In this document: piece by piece, positions 50,112-59,902 of the stretch | How the letters are laid out: the number at the start of each line of letters is the position of its first letter | Position numbering within the stretch: position 1 is the stretch's first letter | Assembly: GCA_035307765.1 (NCBI GenBank) | Contig: DATGHU010000044.1 | Span: 248,001 to 312,000, forward strand | DNA length: 64,000 bases | Direction: 5' to 3' | Origin: a bacterium | Lineage (GTDB): Bacteria; Sysuimicrobiota; Sysuimicrobiia; Sysuimicrobiales; Segetimicrobiaceae | Notes under the pieces: generated by a model | The model's database searches: none | Told to the model about the DNA's origin: nothing | Seen by the model: only the letters and a program-made list of their open reading frames with translations | Position numbers and translations under genes: made by a program

Positions 50112-50510
50112 TCACTCTTTTGGCTCGAGTTTCAGGGCGGCCGAATTGATACAATACCGCAGACCAGTCGGCCGAGGGCCGTCATCGAACACATGGCCAA
50201 GGTGCGCGTCGCACTTGGCGCAGAGGACCTCGGTGCGGACCATGCCGTGGCTTCGGTCGATCTCGCTTTCGACGCGGTCATCGGCGATCGGGGTTGTGAA
50301 GCTCGGCCACCCACAGCCCGCATCGAATTTGGCATCGGACTCGAAGAGTTCCTGGCCGCAGCAGATGCAGCGGTAAACACCGGGTGTGTCCGTCTTGTCG
50401 TACTCGCCGGCGAATGGCGGCTCCGTGGCCTTCTCGCGTGTGACGGCGTACTGCTCCGGCGTCAATTGCCTGCGCCATTCGCTCTCACTCTTCTTGATTT
50501 TCTCCGGCAT
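50112..50510 (-). CDS. msrB: Peptide methionine-R-sulfoxide reductase MsrB
   Basis: A 132-residue MsrB. Zinc cysteines are in [11 protein letters not shown] and [13 protein letters not shown]. The active-site block GCGWPSF is intact, and the catalytic cysteine is in [12 protein letters not shown] near the C-terminus. It repairs R-form methionine sulfoxide in proteins with thioredoxin; no signal peptide, so cytoplasmic. ATG at 50510 has GGAGG (50516-50520) upstream. The open frame to 50717 is an artefact of GC-rich sequence. Single gene between gaps. Confidence 0.95.
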   Translation of the reverse strand: MPEKIKKSESEWRRQLTPEQYAVTREKATEPPFAGEYDKTDTPGVYRCICCGQELFESDAKFDAGCGWPSFTTPIADDRVESEIDRSHGMVRTEVLCAKCDAHLGHVFDDGPRPTGLRYCINSAALKLEPKE

Positions 50511-51201
50511 CACGGCCTCCTGTCCATTCAGGGCTGATTCTTCTCCCCACCTTGAGCATGTCCTCTCGCGTCCGCGGCCCGCCGACCGAACCCTTCGGGG
50601 ATGAGGTCGATGATGCCTGGTGCCCCTTGGCTTTCCGGACACCTGGCCCCTGAGCCTGCGGTCCGTCATCCGACCGACGATGCCCTTGGGGGATCGATCG
50701 AACCAACGCGGCAGCATCGCGTCACTCCGTCATGGGGTCGACGGGATCCACAAAGATATTTTCTCACGCGGCGCGTGTGGTGCCGACGGCAGCGACGCCG
50801 GTCAGGATGCTCCAGATCGTCAGGAACAAGTGCAGGAACCCGCCGCCGAGCCCGGGAAACCATCGGTCGATCTCCGAGCCAAGAACTGCGGTGCGCCCTC
50901 CCGTAGCTAGCCAGGGGACGCCGCGCGGAAGATCGTCGACCGGGAAAATTGTCATGCCGGGCCGGTCTACGTTGGGCCATCGGGAGCCAACGGTCTGGGT
51001 CAAGCACGGAATTCTCAGTCACGACTGAACGAGTGGGGATGTGACCCGGCTGCTCAAGTTTGACCTCTCGTCTTCCACGAAGCCAGCGATCCCCCGTGGG
51101 CAAAAGAGCCGGTTGCCTGCGGCCATCGGTCACCGGGCCGAGGACGATGGTCCCTGTCCGGATGGGACCGTGAGCACCTGCGGCTGCGGTCCGCGCGACC
51201 G
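50511..51201. other. Gap of 691 bases with at most one doubtful small ORF
   Basis: No supported gene besides the doubtful small membrane ORF listed separately. No promoter clear enough to assign to the downstream hydroxylase gene. Confidence 0.4.
50764..50955 (-). CDS. Doubtful 63-residue membrane ORF
   Basis: From ATG 50955 the frame gives a polar half and then GGGFLHLFLTIWSILTGVAAVG, a credible single membrane helix. No ribosome site and no recognised family; it may be chance. Confidence 0.22.
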   Translation of the reverse strand: MTIFPVDDLPRGVPWLATGGRTAVLGSEIDRWFPGLGGGFLHLFLTIWSILTGVAAVGTTRAA

Positions 51202-53580
51202 ATGAGCGGCAAATACGTCGGCACCATCATCCGCCGGCGCGAGGATCCCCGGCTCGTCACGGGCCGGGGTCAGTACGTCGATGATATTTCTGTTGACAAG
51301 TGTCTTCACGCGACTATTTTCCGCAGTGCCCATGCCCACGCTCGGCTGACCGCGGTGAGGCTTGAGCGGGCGCGCGCGCACCCGTCCGTCGTGGCGTGTT
51401 TCGGGTTTGCTGATCTTTCGAGCGTACTCCGCCCCCTCCCGGCGGCCGGCCAACCGACCCCGCCACTCGAATCACGTGTGAATTTTCTAGTGCAGGTCGC
51501 GGTGCAGATGCCGCTCGCCGCGCGATTGGTCCGGTATGTGGGCGAGCCGATAGCCCTCATCGCCGCTGCGGATCGCTCCGCGGCGGAAGATGCCCTGGCG
51601 CTCATTGAGGTGGACTACGAGCCCCTGCCAGCGGTGATGGATGTTGAGCACGGACTCGATTCCGACGGGCCGTTCATCCATGAAGAATGGGGCAATAATG
51701 TTGCGGTGCGTTTTGCGCTGACCATTGGTGATCCCGACCGCGTGTGTTCGGGCGCGCCGATTCGGCTGCAGGAGCGGTTCAAAGTGCCGCGATCCGCTGG
51801 CATGCCGATCGAGCCCCGGGGCGTCCTCGCGGTTCCAGATCCGCGAGACGGGGGTATGACCGTCTGGGCGTCGACGCAGGTTCCGCATCTGCTGCAGCGG
51901 TCGCTCATTGAAAATCTCGGGCTCGCGGCTCATAGGGTGCGGGTTGTCGCCCCCGATGTCGGCGGCGGGTTCGGCACGAAGTGCTCCGTCTATCCCGAAG
52001 ACGTCCTGATTCCGATCATCGCCGCTCGCCTCCACCAGCCTGTTAAATGGATCGAATCCCGCCGGGAACACTTGCAGAGCGCTACCCATTCCAGGGAGCA
52101 GCTCCACGAAGCTGAGGTCGCTGCCGCTGCGGACGGCACCGTCCTGGCGTTCCGAGACCGTTTCCTGCTCGATCAAGGAGCATACAACCCCTGGGGGATT
52201 GTCCAACCGTACAACACCATCGCCCATATGCTCGGGCCATACCGCATCAGACACGCCGCCTTTGAGGCTCGATCCATCGTTACGAACAAGGCGCCGCACG
52301 CTCCTTATCGTGGCGCTGGCCGCCCGGAGGCGGTATTTGTAATGGAGCGGATGCTCGACCTCCTCGCGCGTCGGCTCGAGATCGATCCCGCGGATCTTCG
52401 CCGTCGCAACACCATCCGCCCAGAGGAGATGCCTTACGATGTCGGGTTGCTCTACCGTGACGGGAACCCGCTCATCTACGACACTGGAGATTTCTCCGGT
52501 ACGCTCGAGCGGGCCCTGGCGGAGGTCGAGTATGATGCATTTCGCCAAGCGCAGCCGGCCCAGCGCGCACGGGGGGTGTACCGAGGAATCGGGATCGCCG
52601 CATATGTCGAAGGCACCGGGATCGGCCCCTACGAGAGTGCGACCGTGCGCGTGGACTCTTCTGGCGGGGTCGTCGTGGCGACGGGGGCCTGCTCGCAGGG
52701 CCAAGGACACGAGACGACGTTTGCCCAGATCGTCGCCGATTCCCTCGGCGTCGACCCTGGTGACGTTACCGTGATCGGCGGTGACACGAGGGAGGTCAGC
52801 GCTGGGGTCGGCACCTTCGCGAGCCGCAGCCTCGTCCTGGCCGGCAATGGCATCGCTCGGGCAGCGCAAGAGGTACGGCAGAAGCTCGTGCGGGCTGCTG
52901 CGGCGCTGTTGGAAGCGTCGGAAGCCGATCTTGAGGTGGCGGACGGCAGAGTTTTCGTTCGGGGGATCCCAAGCCGTGGGCTCAGACTCGCCCAGCTCGT
53001 ACAGTCCAGCCTGCCCACGTTCCAGGGTCCGCGGGTGGCCGATCCGATTTTCGCCGCATCGACTTATCAGACCGTGCCGACCGTGACATTTGCGAGCGCC
53101 GCCCATGTCGTGTTGCTTGAAGTCGATCCGGAAACGGGGTTGGTCAGGATCCTCCGGTATGTGGTTGCGCACGACTGCGGTCATGTCGTTAACCCCAAGA
53201 TCGTCGACGGGCAAATTCACGGCGGGGTCGCCCAGGGGATTGGGGGCGGCCTGTGGGAGGCCATCGTCTACGACGGGGGTGGGCAGCTTCTTACGGGATC
53301 CCTGATGGACTACGCCGTTCCCAAAGCTCGCGACTTGCCGCTGATCGAGACCATTCACCTCGACCATCCATCCCCAAGAAACCCCCTTGGTGTCAAGGGC
53401 GTGGGCGAGGGCGGCGCGATTGCGCCTCCGGCCGCGCTTGCCAACGCTATTGAAGATGCGCTCGCGCCCTTCGGGATCAGGATCACGGAAGGGCCGGTGA
53501 CGGCCGAACGCATCGTCGCGCTCATCTCCACGTCCCAACCCCCCACATCAGGTTCAAGACAGGCGAGCCGTTTCAAATAA
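51202..53580 (+). CDS. Molybdenum hydroxylase large subunit (xanthine dehydrogenase/aldehyde oxidase type), orphan
   Basis: A 792-residue Moco-binding subunit. N-terminal RREDPRLVTGRGQYVDDI, the cofactor-binding PDVGGGFGTK, AYRCPG-type loop here as APYRGAGRPEA, GACSQGQGHETTFAQIVAD, and the catalytic glutamate block GVKGVGEGGAIAPPAA are all intact. The loop is not the AYxCSFR of form I CO dehydrogenase. The enzymes hydroxylate purines, aldehydes or N-heterocycles and need 2Fe-2S and FAD subunits. Neither partner gene lies next to it. ATG at 51202 lacks a clear ribosome site. Confidence 0.92.
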   Translation: MSGKYVGTIIRRREDPRLVTGRGQYVDDISVDKCLHATIFRSAHAHARLTAVRLERARAHPSVVACFGFADLSSVLRPLPAAGQPTPPLESRVNFLVQVAVQMPLAARLVRYVGEPIALIAAADRSAAEDALALIEVDYEPLPAVMDVEHGLDSDGPFIHEEWGNNVAVRFALTIGDPDRVCSGAPIRLQERFKVPRSAGMPIEPRGVLAVPDPRDGGMTVWASTQVPHLLQRSLIENLGLAAHRVRVVAPDVGGGFGTKCSVYPEDVLIPIIAARLHQPVKWIESRREHLQSATHSREQLHEAEVAAAADGTVLAFRDRFLLDQGAYNPWGIVQPYNTIAHMLGPYRIRHAAFEARSIVTNKAPHAPYRGAGRPEAVFVMERMLDLLARRLEIDPADLRRRNTIRPEEMPYDVGLLYRDGNPLIYDTGDFSGTLERALAEVEYDAFRQAQPAQRARGVYRGIGIAAYVEGTGIGPYESATVRVDSSGGVVVATGACSQGQGHETTFAQIVADSLGVDPGDVTVIGGDTREVSAGVGTFASRSLVLAGNGIARAAQEVRQKLVRAAAALLEASEADLEVADGRVFVRGIPSRGLRLAQLVQSSLPTFQGPRVADPIFAASTYQTVPTVTFASAAHVVLLEVDPETGLVRILRYVVAHDCGHVVNPKIVDGQIHGGVAQGIGGGLWEAIVYDGGGQLLTGSLMDYAVPKARDLPLIETIHLDHPSPRNPLGVKGVGEGGAIAPPAALANAIEDALAPFGIRITEGPVTAERIVALISTSQPPTSGSRQASRFK

Positions 53581-53829
53581 GACCGGGCGGCGAGTCCGGC
53601 GATGCCCGCCTCCCCCGTCGACGAGGCCATCCTCGAATAATTGGCCCCCGCCGGGACCATCCGGGCGACCCGTGGTCCTTGTAGCCTCCTCTGAAGGTCG
53701 CTCCCCCGAGCGCCAGACGGACGTGGGGGCGGCCGAGCATTGTCCACGGGGTGAGGGCGACGAGCCCCTGGGGTCGAACCAGAGGGTGCCTTTGCGTCTT
53801 TTAGTGCCGTGGTCTGGAGGACTCGCCGC

Positions 53830-55005
53830 GTGCTCGCCCCACTGACCCGGCTTTCCCTGGTCACCCTTGTTTTTAACCTGGGAGGGGGCTTGATCGCCCC
53901 GGTACTCCCGCTCTACGCCCGGAGCCTGGGCGCCGACTACCGCGCTCTCGGCGCTATCGGCGCCGCCTACGGCATCGCCTACGCGTGGCTGACCATCCCG
54001 CTCGGCCGAGCTTCCGACCGTTTCGGTCGCCGCACGTTGCTCCTCGCCTCGGCGCTGGCCATGGCCGTCGCCACCGGGTGCTACCTGGCCGCCCGCGGTG
54101 TGCTCGGCCTCGTTGTGGGCAAGCTCCTCGAAGCGGCCGGCTGGGCGGCTTTCTGGCCTGCGCTCGAGGCCTCGGTCGCCGAAGAATTCGGACGGCGCGC
54201 CGGCACGGCGATGGGCATCGTCTCCGGATCGTATGCCGCCGCTTTTGTCATCGGAACGTCGGCCGCCGGGTTCGTCATGGAGTCGGCGGGTCTCCGGGCG
54301 CCCTTCATGATTTACCTCGGAACGGCTTTGGCCGCCGTCGGCCTCCTGCTCGCCGCACCGGCGTACCGAACGATAGCCGAGCCCGCCGACGTCGGGCGCT
54401 CGGGCCCGCCGACGACGGTGCCGAATCGCAAGGGCCTCGATGCTCGCCAACGGTTCCTGGCGTACGGCACGGGGTTCGTCTATGTCTTCGGTCTCGGGAC
54501 CGTGCTCTCGTTCCTCCCGGCCTACGCCGCGGATCGGGGGTTCACGCCGCATGCGGTGGGGCTGCTCCTCAGCGCCTACTGGGGGGGTCGGGTGCTGGCT
54601 TCGCTCACCGCCGGGCGTCTTTCCGACCGCTGGGGGCGTCGGGCGGTCCTCGTGCCGGCGCTGATCGGCAGCGCGCTCGCCGCAACCCTTGTGGCGGCAC
54701 CCTTCGGGGCGGCGTTGCTGTTCCTCGGGACCCTTGCCCTCGGCCTCATGTCAGGGGCATGCGCGCCGGTCTGCATCGCGCTCCTCGCAGACCACACAAC
54801 CCCCGACGACCGGGGCAAGGCCATGGGGCAGTTCGAAAGCGCCTGCGGGGTCTCGTTCCTCCTGGCCGGTATCCTGGGCGGCCAGGCCGCCTACGCCCTG
54901 GGTCCCGAGGTGCCGTACCTTCTCGTGGCCGGGCTAGCCGGTGCCTGGGCACCGATCCTCGCGCGGCTCCTTATCCCTTATCCCATCGGTCGCGCCGGCG
55001 ACTGA
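53830..55005 (+). CDS. MFS transporter
   Basis: A protein of about 391 residues with 12 predicted helices. N-terminal LSLVTLVFNLGGGLIAPVLPLYARSLGA, loop 2-3 motif PLGRASDRFGRRTLLL, and a repeat of the motif in the second half GRLSDRWGRRAVLVPALIG. Resembles multidrug or sugar efflux-type members; substrate unknown. GTG at 53830 is preferred over GTG 53809 because GGAGG lies 9 bases before it. It follows the hydroxylase gene after a 249-base gap with no other feature. Confidence 0.87.
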   Translation: MLAPLTRLSLVTLVFNLGGGLIAPVLPLYARSLGADYRALGAIGAAYGIAYAWLTIPLGRASDRFGRRTLLLASALAMAVATGCYLAARGVLGLVVGKLLEAAGWAAFWPALEASVAEEFGRRAGTAMGIVSGSYAAAFVIGTSAAGFVMESAGLRAPFMIYLGTALAAVGLLLAAPAYRTIAEPADVGRSGPPTTVPNRKGLDARQRFLAYGTGFVYVFGLGTVLSFLPAYAADRGFTPHAVGLLLSAYWGGRVLASLTAGRLSDRWGRRAVLVPALIGSALAATLVAAPFGAALLFLGTLALGLMSGACAPVCIALLADHTTPDDRGKAMGQFESACGVSFLLAGILGGQAAYALGPEVPYLLVAGLAGAWAPILARLLIPYPIGRAGD

Positions 55006-55418
55006 TTCGGAGGCGGCACAATGCTCCTTGGTGTCAATTTGGCCCTGCCATCCTGCGGAACTACCGCGATGCGTATGTCGAGGTTGATCAACGTTTGAAA
55101 CATCGCCTGCCTGCCGCCGCCGGCGAGGGCCGATCCATCTTGGCAAGCTCCCGTGGGGGTTTGGTCCCTCGAACCTGTCTGACGCCCGCGAACGCGAGGC
55201 TGGTAACTGGACACCACCTCGCTTCTCAGCACGAATCCCGGATTCCACGCCACCTCCCTATGGATGGCCTTCAGGATCGTCGAAGTACCCTGAGGATCCG
55301 CCCCCCCGATTTTTCCTCGGCGTCCTTGACGATCCGCGCTCCGGCTTTGCTCGCCGTCCCGATGCGCCCAGCCGTCCCTTCGGGCCCGATGGGCACGGGC
55401 GACCCGCATCCCCTCGCG
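55006..55418. other. Gap of 413 bases between convergent genes, no gene seen
   Basis: Open frames on both strands here are extensions of reading frames antisense or out of frame to the MFS and aldo/keto reductase genes. No motif, ribosome site or strong hairpin supports a gene. Confidence 0.5.
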
Positions 55419-56381
55419 CTAGGTGCTCGCCTGGTTCAGGTGTGTAATCGATGCAGCATCGAGTTCGAGCCGGACCACTGCCGTCAGTTCGTTCAACTGC
55501 TCGACACTTGTCGCGCTGACGATGGGCGCGGTCAAGCCGGGACGCGACAACAGCCACGCCAGACCGACCGCAGCGGGGGTCGAACGGTGCTTCCGCGCGA
55601 CCTCATCGAGAGCGCCCAGGATCCGGAATCCCCGATCGTTATAGTACCGCCGTTTCACCCCCTGACCGCGGACGCTCTTTGAGGTATCTTCCTCCGTGCG
55701 GTATTTCCCGCTCAGAAATCCGCTTCCCAAAGAGGAGTAACTGATCACGCCCACGCCCGCGGTCTGACACAGCGGCTCGAGCGCCGCCTCGTAATTGGCC
55801 CGATCGTAGAGGTTGTACAGCGGCTGCAGACTTTCATACCTGGGGTATCCGTGCTGCTTGCTGACCTGCAGTGCCTGCGTCAGCCGCTCCGCCGTGTAGT
55901 TCGACGCCCCAATCGCTCTCACTTTGCCCTGAGCGATTAGGTGGGCATAGGCGTCTAGGGTCTCCTCCAATGGAGTCTCCTGATCGTCGACGTGGGATTG
56001 ATAGAGGTCGATGTAATGAGTCTGCAGCCGCTTCAATGAGGCGTCCACGGCGCGCGCAATGTAGGTGCGGGACAACCCCTTTCCCGGCGGGCCCATGTCC
56101 GAGCCTACTTTCGTGGCAATGATGACCTTGTCCCGATTCCCGCGCTGTTTCATCCACCTGCCGAGGATGGTTTCAGACTCGCCCCCCTGATTTCCCGGAG
56201 CCCACTTCGAGTAGACGTCTGCGGTGTCGATGAAGTTCATGCCGGCTGAGATGAAAGCGTCGAGCACTTTGAAGGATGTCGGCTCGTCCGCCGTCCACCC
56301 CAAAACGTTCCCCCCGAAGCACAGCGGGGAAACTTCCAGCCCGGATTGACCCAGCTTGCGCCTCCGCATCTCCCTTTGCAC
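55419..56381 (-). CDS. Aldo/keto reductase
   Basis: A 320-residue TIM-barrel NADPH reductase. Start region MRRRKLGQSGLEVSPLCFGGNVLGW; the catalytic tetrad is visible as Asp and Tyr in FIDTADVYSKW, Lys in IIATKVGSDMG and His in LYQSHVDDQETP. The coenzyme region SYSSLGSGFLSGKY and GLAWLLSRPG is typical of the YajO/PdxI-like AKR branch. Substrate unknown. GTG at 56381 has AAGGAGG 6 bases before it; an ATG at 56369 is the alternative start. Confidence 0.92.
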   Translation of the reverse strand: MQREMRRRKLGQSGLEVSPLCFGGNVLGWTADEPTSFKVLDAFISAGMNFIDTADVYSKWAPGNQGGESETILGRWMKQRGNRDKVIIATKVGSDMGPPGKGLSRTYIARAVDASLKRLQTHYIDLYQSHVDDQETPLEETLDAYAHLIAQGKVRAIGASNYTAERLTQALQVSKQHGYPRYESLQPLYNLYDRANYEAALEPLCQTAGVGVISYSSLGSGFLSGKYRTEEDTSKSVRGQGVKRRYYNDRGFRILGALDEVARKHRSTPAAVGLAWLLSRPGLTAPIVSATSVEQLNELTAVVRLELDAASITHLNQAST

Positions 56382-57092
56382 GGGTCCCCTCCTTGCCACA
56401 CGAAGATCCCAATCTTGGCGACCTACGTGTAAGCCTCGATTACCTCAGATGACTAGATCTTACCACCAGCTCACGAGGGTTGCGGCAGAGGCGCGCAAGC
56501 CACGTTTAACTCCGGTGGGTGTGCCCTCCGTGGATCCCTGACCGTCGTTCCGGCATGACGTAGGGCGCAGGGGTCGCCGCCGCAGGGTGCCGTGTTCGGA
56601 TCCGGAAGGGAGCGACCTTTCGGAGACTTGATTTTGGGTATGGAACGACGGTCATGCCCTGCCCTCTGGAGATCGTGGATCCGGCGGTCGTGGCGGACAG
56701 CTTTTGGATGTCTTGGTGCCAAGCACGGGGCGGTTCGAACAAGCACCTGTGGAACCGAACCGGGCGAGGCTCTGCGGTTCGCTTTACTCCTGCGCAGCGA
56801 TCGATCCGGATCCTCCCAGGCAAACCGCGATGAGATCAAGGTCCGAGATCCTGCGGGGCGCCGAGCGGGCCGATCACCGACGCACTTGATGCCCTCGTCC
56901 CCGATGGCAAGTGTACGCGCCCTTCCTAAGAGTCCGATTTTTGGCACGTTTTCCAGGGGGGGATTTCCGCTCGGTTATCTAGAATACTACGCTGGGCGTG
57001 ATTAGACTTTTTAGGCACCTCCTTTGCTCCTGATCCGTGCGACTTCTTCGTCCTCTGACTGGTTGTTCCAGCCCTTCAAGGAGGAAGAGGCG
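56382..57092. other. Gap of 711 bases, no gene seen
   Basis: Open frames on both strands lack ribosome sites and recognisable domains. The last 100 bases include an AT-richer stretch (TATCTAGAATACTACG near 56978) that may hold the promoter of the DUF2294 gene. Confidence 0.45.
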
Positions 57093-57485
57093 ATGGACAC
57101 AACATCGGGTAGAGGGCGGCAGGTAACAGAAGAGGTCGTCCACGCCATGATTCGATATCTTAAGGAGCGGATTGGGCGTGGCCCCGAGGGATACCGAACG
57201 TATGTGATGGATGATATGATCATCCTCCGCTTGCACAACGTCTTGACCCCCGTGGAATACGCCCAAGCGCAATCTCCTGAAAGCCGGAAGGTGATCAAGG
57301 ACGCGCGGACGCGATTGATTGAAGATCTCAGGCCGTCCTTGGAAGAAGTCTTCCGGCAACTGACTGAGGCGAACGTCGTCAGCATGCACTCCGATCTGAG
57401 CACAAAAACCGGCGAAAGTATCATTATCTTTGTACTCGACCGTAAGTTGAGGGATGTGTCGGGGGGATCAGGCGGCGTCGCGTGA
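57093..57485 (+). CDS. DUF2294/MpsC-like protein
   Basis: A 130-residue soluble protein of the DUF2294 family, which includes MpsC of the staphylococcal MpsABC cation/bicarbonate system. Seen: RGRQVTEEVVHAMIRYLKERIGRGPEGYRTYVMDDMIILRLHNVLTPVE (in segments), an ARTRLIEDLRPSLEEV helix, and the C-terminal GESIIIFVLDRKL. The ATG at 57093 has AAGGAGGAAGAGG upstream. No MpsA/MpsB genes adjoin, so this is an orphan copy. Its role here is unproven. Confidence 0.82.
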   Translation: MDTTSGRGRQVTEEVVHAMIRYLKERIGRGPEGYRTYVMDDMIILRLHNVLTPVEYAQAQSPESRKVIKDARTRLIEDLRPSLEEVFRQLTEANVVSMHSDLSTKTGESIIIFVLDRKLRDVSGGSGGVA

Positions 57486-58848
57486 CCTTCTGTCCTGGAA
57501 GGGACACCGCTACTGGACCGGGGCGATGCGCATCAACTATGCGGCTGGTATGCGGGGCAGCCTGGTCGTTGACCCGCCTGCTGCCCCGCCTCCCAGCCAC
57601 CATCTCGGGTGAGGGTATCCCTCCCGCCACCGAAGGGTGACCCAGAGACGTTGGATTATCTCCGAGCCTCCCCCTACAGTCAAGCTTCGTGTATGCCCAA
57701 TTTTTTTGTTAACTAGACTCTTCGAAATTCAGATGGCTCCGTCGAAGAAAATGGCTCCACCGTTGGAAGGGACGGATTCTGTCAGACCGTCTGCGGTTTG
57801 ACACTCGACTTCCAGAGAGATCACGGCGAACTTTGTGTCCCTAAGGAACACCGCCGATGGCCGTGACAGGTGCCCCCCCCTGGGGCGAGTGAATCCATCG
57901 GCGTCTCCGCTGCCCTTGGCGAACTTCCCACGATCTTTGCCCTTTCCCTCCTGAACGCGCCTGCTTAACGACAGGCAAGCCGTGTGCAACTAACGCCCGG
58001 CGAAAGTGCAGCCCGACATCCCCATTTTGTACGCAGCGTTCCACGTTATGCGTCTAAGGAAGCCCGAAAATGGGCACCATACACACATCAAAGCGAGGTT
58101 CCGAGAGCACGGCACACGAGGCTCTCGAGCCTGGGAATACGGCTGGAAGACGAGGAGGGCGGGCTGCCGACTCCAACACAGCCCAGCCGCCCACGGTGAG
58201 CCAGTCGAGGGCATTCTCACTGGGTCCGAGACTTGTGGGAGGTGACCTCGTCTTGCAGCCACGTTCTGCTGAACCTGCACATCCATCCTCGCTTTGCCCC
58301 ATCGTTCGATGCGGCGCCCTCACCGCGATTCCTTGGTCCTTTCTCGCGCGGTTACTGGGTGGGGTGTCCGGTTGCGGCCTGCCCGCGGCCTCCAGAGATC
58401 GTGAGAGGTTGCGCGGCGCCACCGAGACGCCGCGCCCGTTGCGGATTCCTCGCCAGAGCCGCCTCATTGAGACTGGAACGCTACCCCGTTGGGAGCCACG
58501 GAAGGGCGGCCATGGTGCCGTTCAAGATCGGGTCCTCTCCGAGAACCCTGATGTCATTCCCCCCATTGCCCGCTTCATGCGGTTCTGTGCCCTCTTAGCC
58601 GCTGAGGATCGTGTGCGAACATTTGAGGAAACGACTATTGTCGCTGAGTTGGGAGTGGTGGAAAGATGGCCAAGTCGAGCGGGCGGCGGCGTCACCGGCA
58701 GCCCCGCGAGTCGCAGGACGATGCCAGATGACCCCGGGCGTCAAAGCCTTCACAGAAAGAGAGTTCGGATGCACTCTCATTCGTGCCAAGCCATGAGCGC
58801 CAACAACGCGAGCGAGTTGGCATTTCCAGGGTGATGGAGGTGGGAAGC
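57486..58848. other. Gap of about 1360 bases, no gene supported
   Basis: The longest gene-free stretch. A plus-strand frame of 254 codons at 58070-58834 is low in complexity and has no ribosome site or domain. A run CCAATTTTTTTGTTAAC near 57700 is AT-rich. I compared the sequence by eye with tmRNA, RNase P and 6S hallmarks and saw none. It may contain decayed genes. Confidence 0.45.
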
Positions 58849-59184
58849 GTGAAGCGGCGCCCAGCTTTGGCGTTTGTCGCCAAAATGCTCAGCGTAGTCG
58901 CGTGGTTCATCGGGGGGTTCTTCGCCTTTGCGGGCATATATGTGTGGTTCGCGGGTTCTGTTCCAGAATACGAGGGGCAAGACCCCAGGTGGGTGGGGGT
59001 TGAATTGATCGTGGCCGGTGCATTAGCATGGATTGTCGTGAAGAGTGTCGCAGAAATCCTCGAAACCCTCATCAATATTGAGCGCAACACCTGGATTCTG
59101 GCGAAAGCGGCGACTGGGGACAAAGCGTCCGTTTCCAGGATCGAGCGGCGGACCGCCACGATGGTGTCGGGAGAGGCAAGTTAG
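58849..59184 (+). CDS. Small hypothetical membrane protein, two helices
   Basis: A 111-residue protein with helices MLSVVAWFIGGFFAFAGIYVWFAG (about 12-35) and VGVELIVAGALAWIVVKSVAEI (about 48-70), and a C-terminal soluble helix-rich tail (LETLINIERNTWILAKAATGD). GTG at 58849 has GGAGG 7 bases before it; ATG 58834 and ATG 58783 are alternatives. Family not recognised. Confidence 0.6.
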   Translation: MKRRPALAFVAKMLSVVAWFIGGFFAFAGIYVWFAGSVPEYEGQDPRWVGVELIVAGALAWIVVKSVAEILETLINIERNTWILAKAATGDKASVSRIERRTATMVSGEAS

Positions 59185-59812
59185 AGAAGCGGTCACCAGG
59201 TCAAGAGATTGTTCTTTCGGAAGGTGCAGAATGGTGAACAGAGACACTGATGTTTCGGTAGGAAGATCCGCGAGTCGCGCGGCCTTGACCCTTTTCATGC
59301 AAGCCAACCAGTAAAACAGAACCGCCTTTCTCAAGTTGTTGGCCGGCGAGACAGGTTGCGCTTTGTCGTCAAAGCTAGAACTTCCCCTTCTCGGGCCGGC
59401 GGTGAATTTTCGATAGGGTCCATCATCGCCGGCCGGGTCCAGCCGCGCCACTCCTTGGCACAATCGCCGGAATCACGGTATTCCCGTGCTGCCCCAAACC
59501 AATGGCGGGGGTCATTATGACGGCATAACGGATCAACCGCCTGACGATGTGTCCTCACGAGTCAACCCCCGTTCGCCTTCAGTATGTTCTCTCCGGCCCC
59601 AGGTGGATTGCCGATCGAGCAAGGCGTAGGATGCCACCAAGCGTCTCCTGCGTCGTCCTCGCGGAGTCGGCATATCCGAGTGGAGACCCTTGACCGCATC
59701 TTGAGGATGCTCGTCCAATTCTTGTGCGCTTCTTGAGGCGATGTTGGAGCATAGTGAATGGCGGATCGCTGAGATCACGCGTCAATCGCTGTGAGGGGTG
59801 GTGTTGGTGTTG
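59185..59812. other. Gap of 628 bases upstream of the kdp operon
   Basis: No gene supported. I looked for a c-di-AMP (ydaO-type) riboswitch, common before potassium transporters, and saw none of its conserved blocks. No clear promoter either. Confidence 0.4.
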
Positions 59813-59902
59813 ATGGATGTTGCCATGATCGCGTTGACGTTCCTGTTATTTGTGTCTGCGTTGGGGCTCGTGGGTGGTCTCACACGGTTAATGGGGCGGT
59901 GA
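59813..59902 (+). CDS. 29-residue membrane miniprotein at the head of the kdp operon
   Basis: A 29-codon ORF too short for routine calling: MDVAMIALTFLLFVSALGL is one membrane helix, ending with Arg residues. Its TGA overlaps the GTG start of kdpF (GTGA), a coupling pattern used throughout this window. Similar tiny proteins precede kdpF in some bacteria. The purine patch GAGGGG at 59793-59798 could serve as ribosome site. Role unknown; perhaps a Kdp complex accessory. Confidence 0.55.
   Translation: MDVAMIALTFLLFVSALGLVGGLTRLMGR

Noticed and set aside
51487-53538. Minus-strand open frame of 683 codons
   Set aside because: Antisense to the molybdenum hydroxylase gene; the translation has no recognisable domain.
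53985-55682. Plus-strand frame of 565 codons
   Set aside because: Out of frame with the MFS gene and running into the aldo/keto reductase antisense; no domain.
58070-58834. Plus-strand frame of 254 codons in the large gap
   Set aside because: Composition is that of random GC-rich sequence, with no ribosome site or motif; considered as tmRNA, RNase P or 6S RNA but no hallmark found.
59185-59812. c-di-AMP riboswitch upstream of kdp
   Set aside because: The conserved blocks of the ydaO-type riboswitch could not be found by eye.
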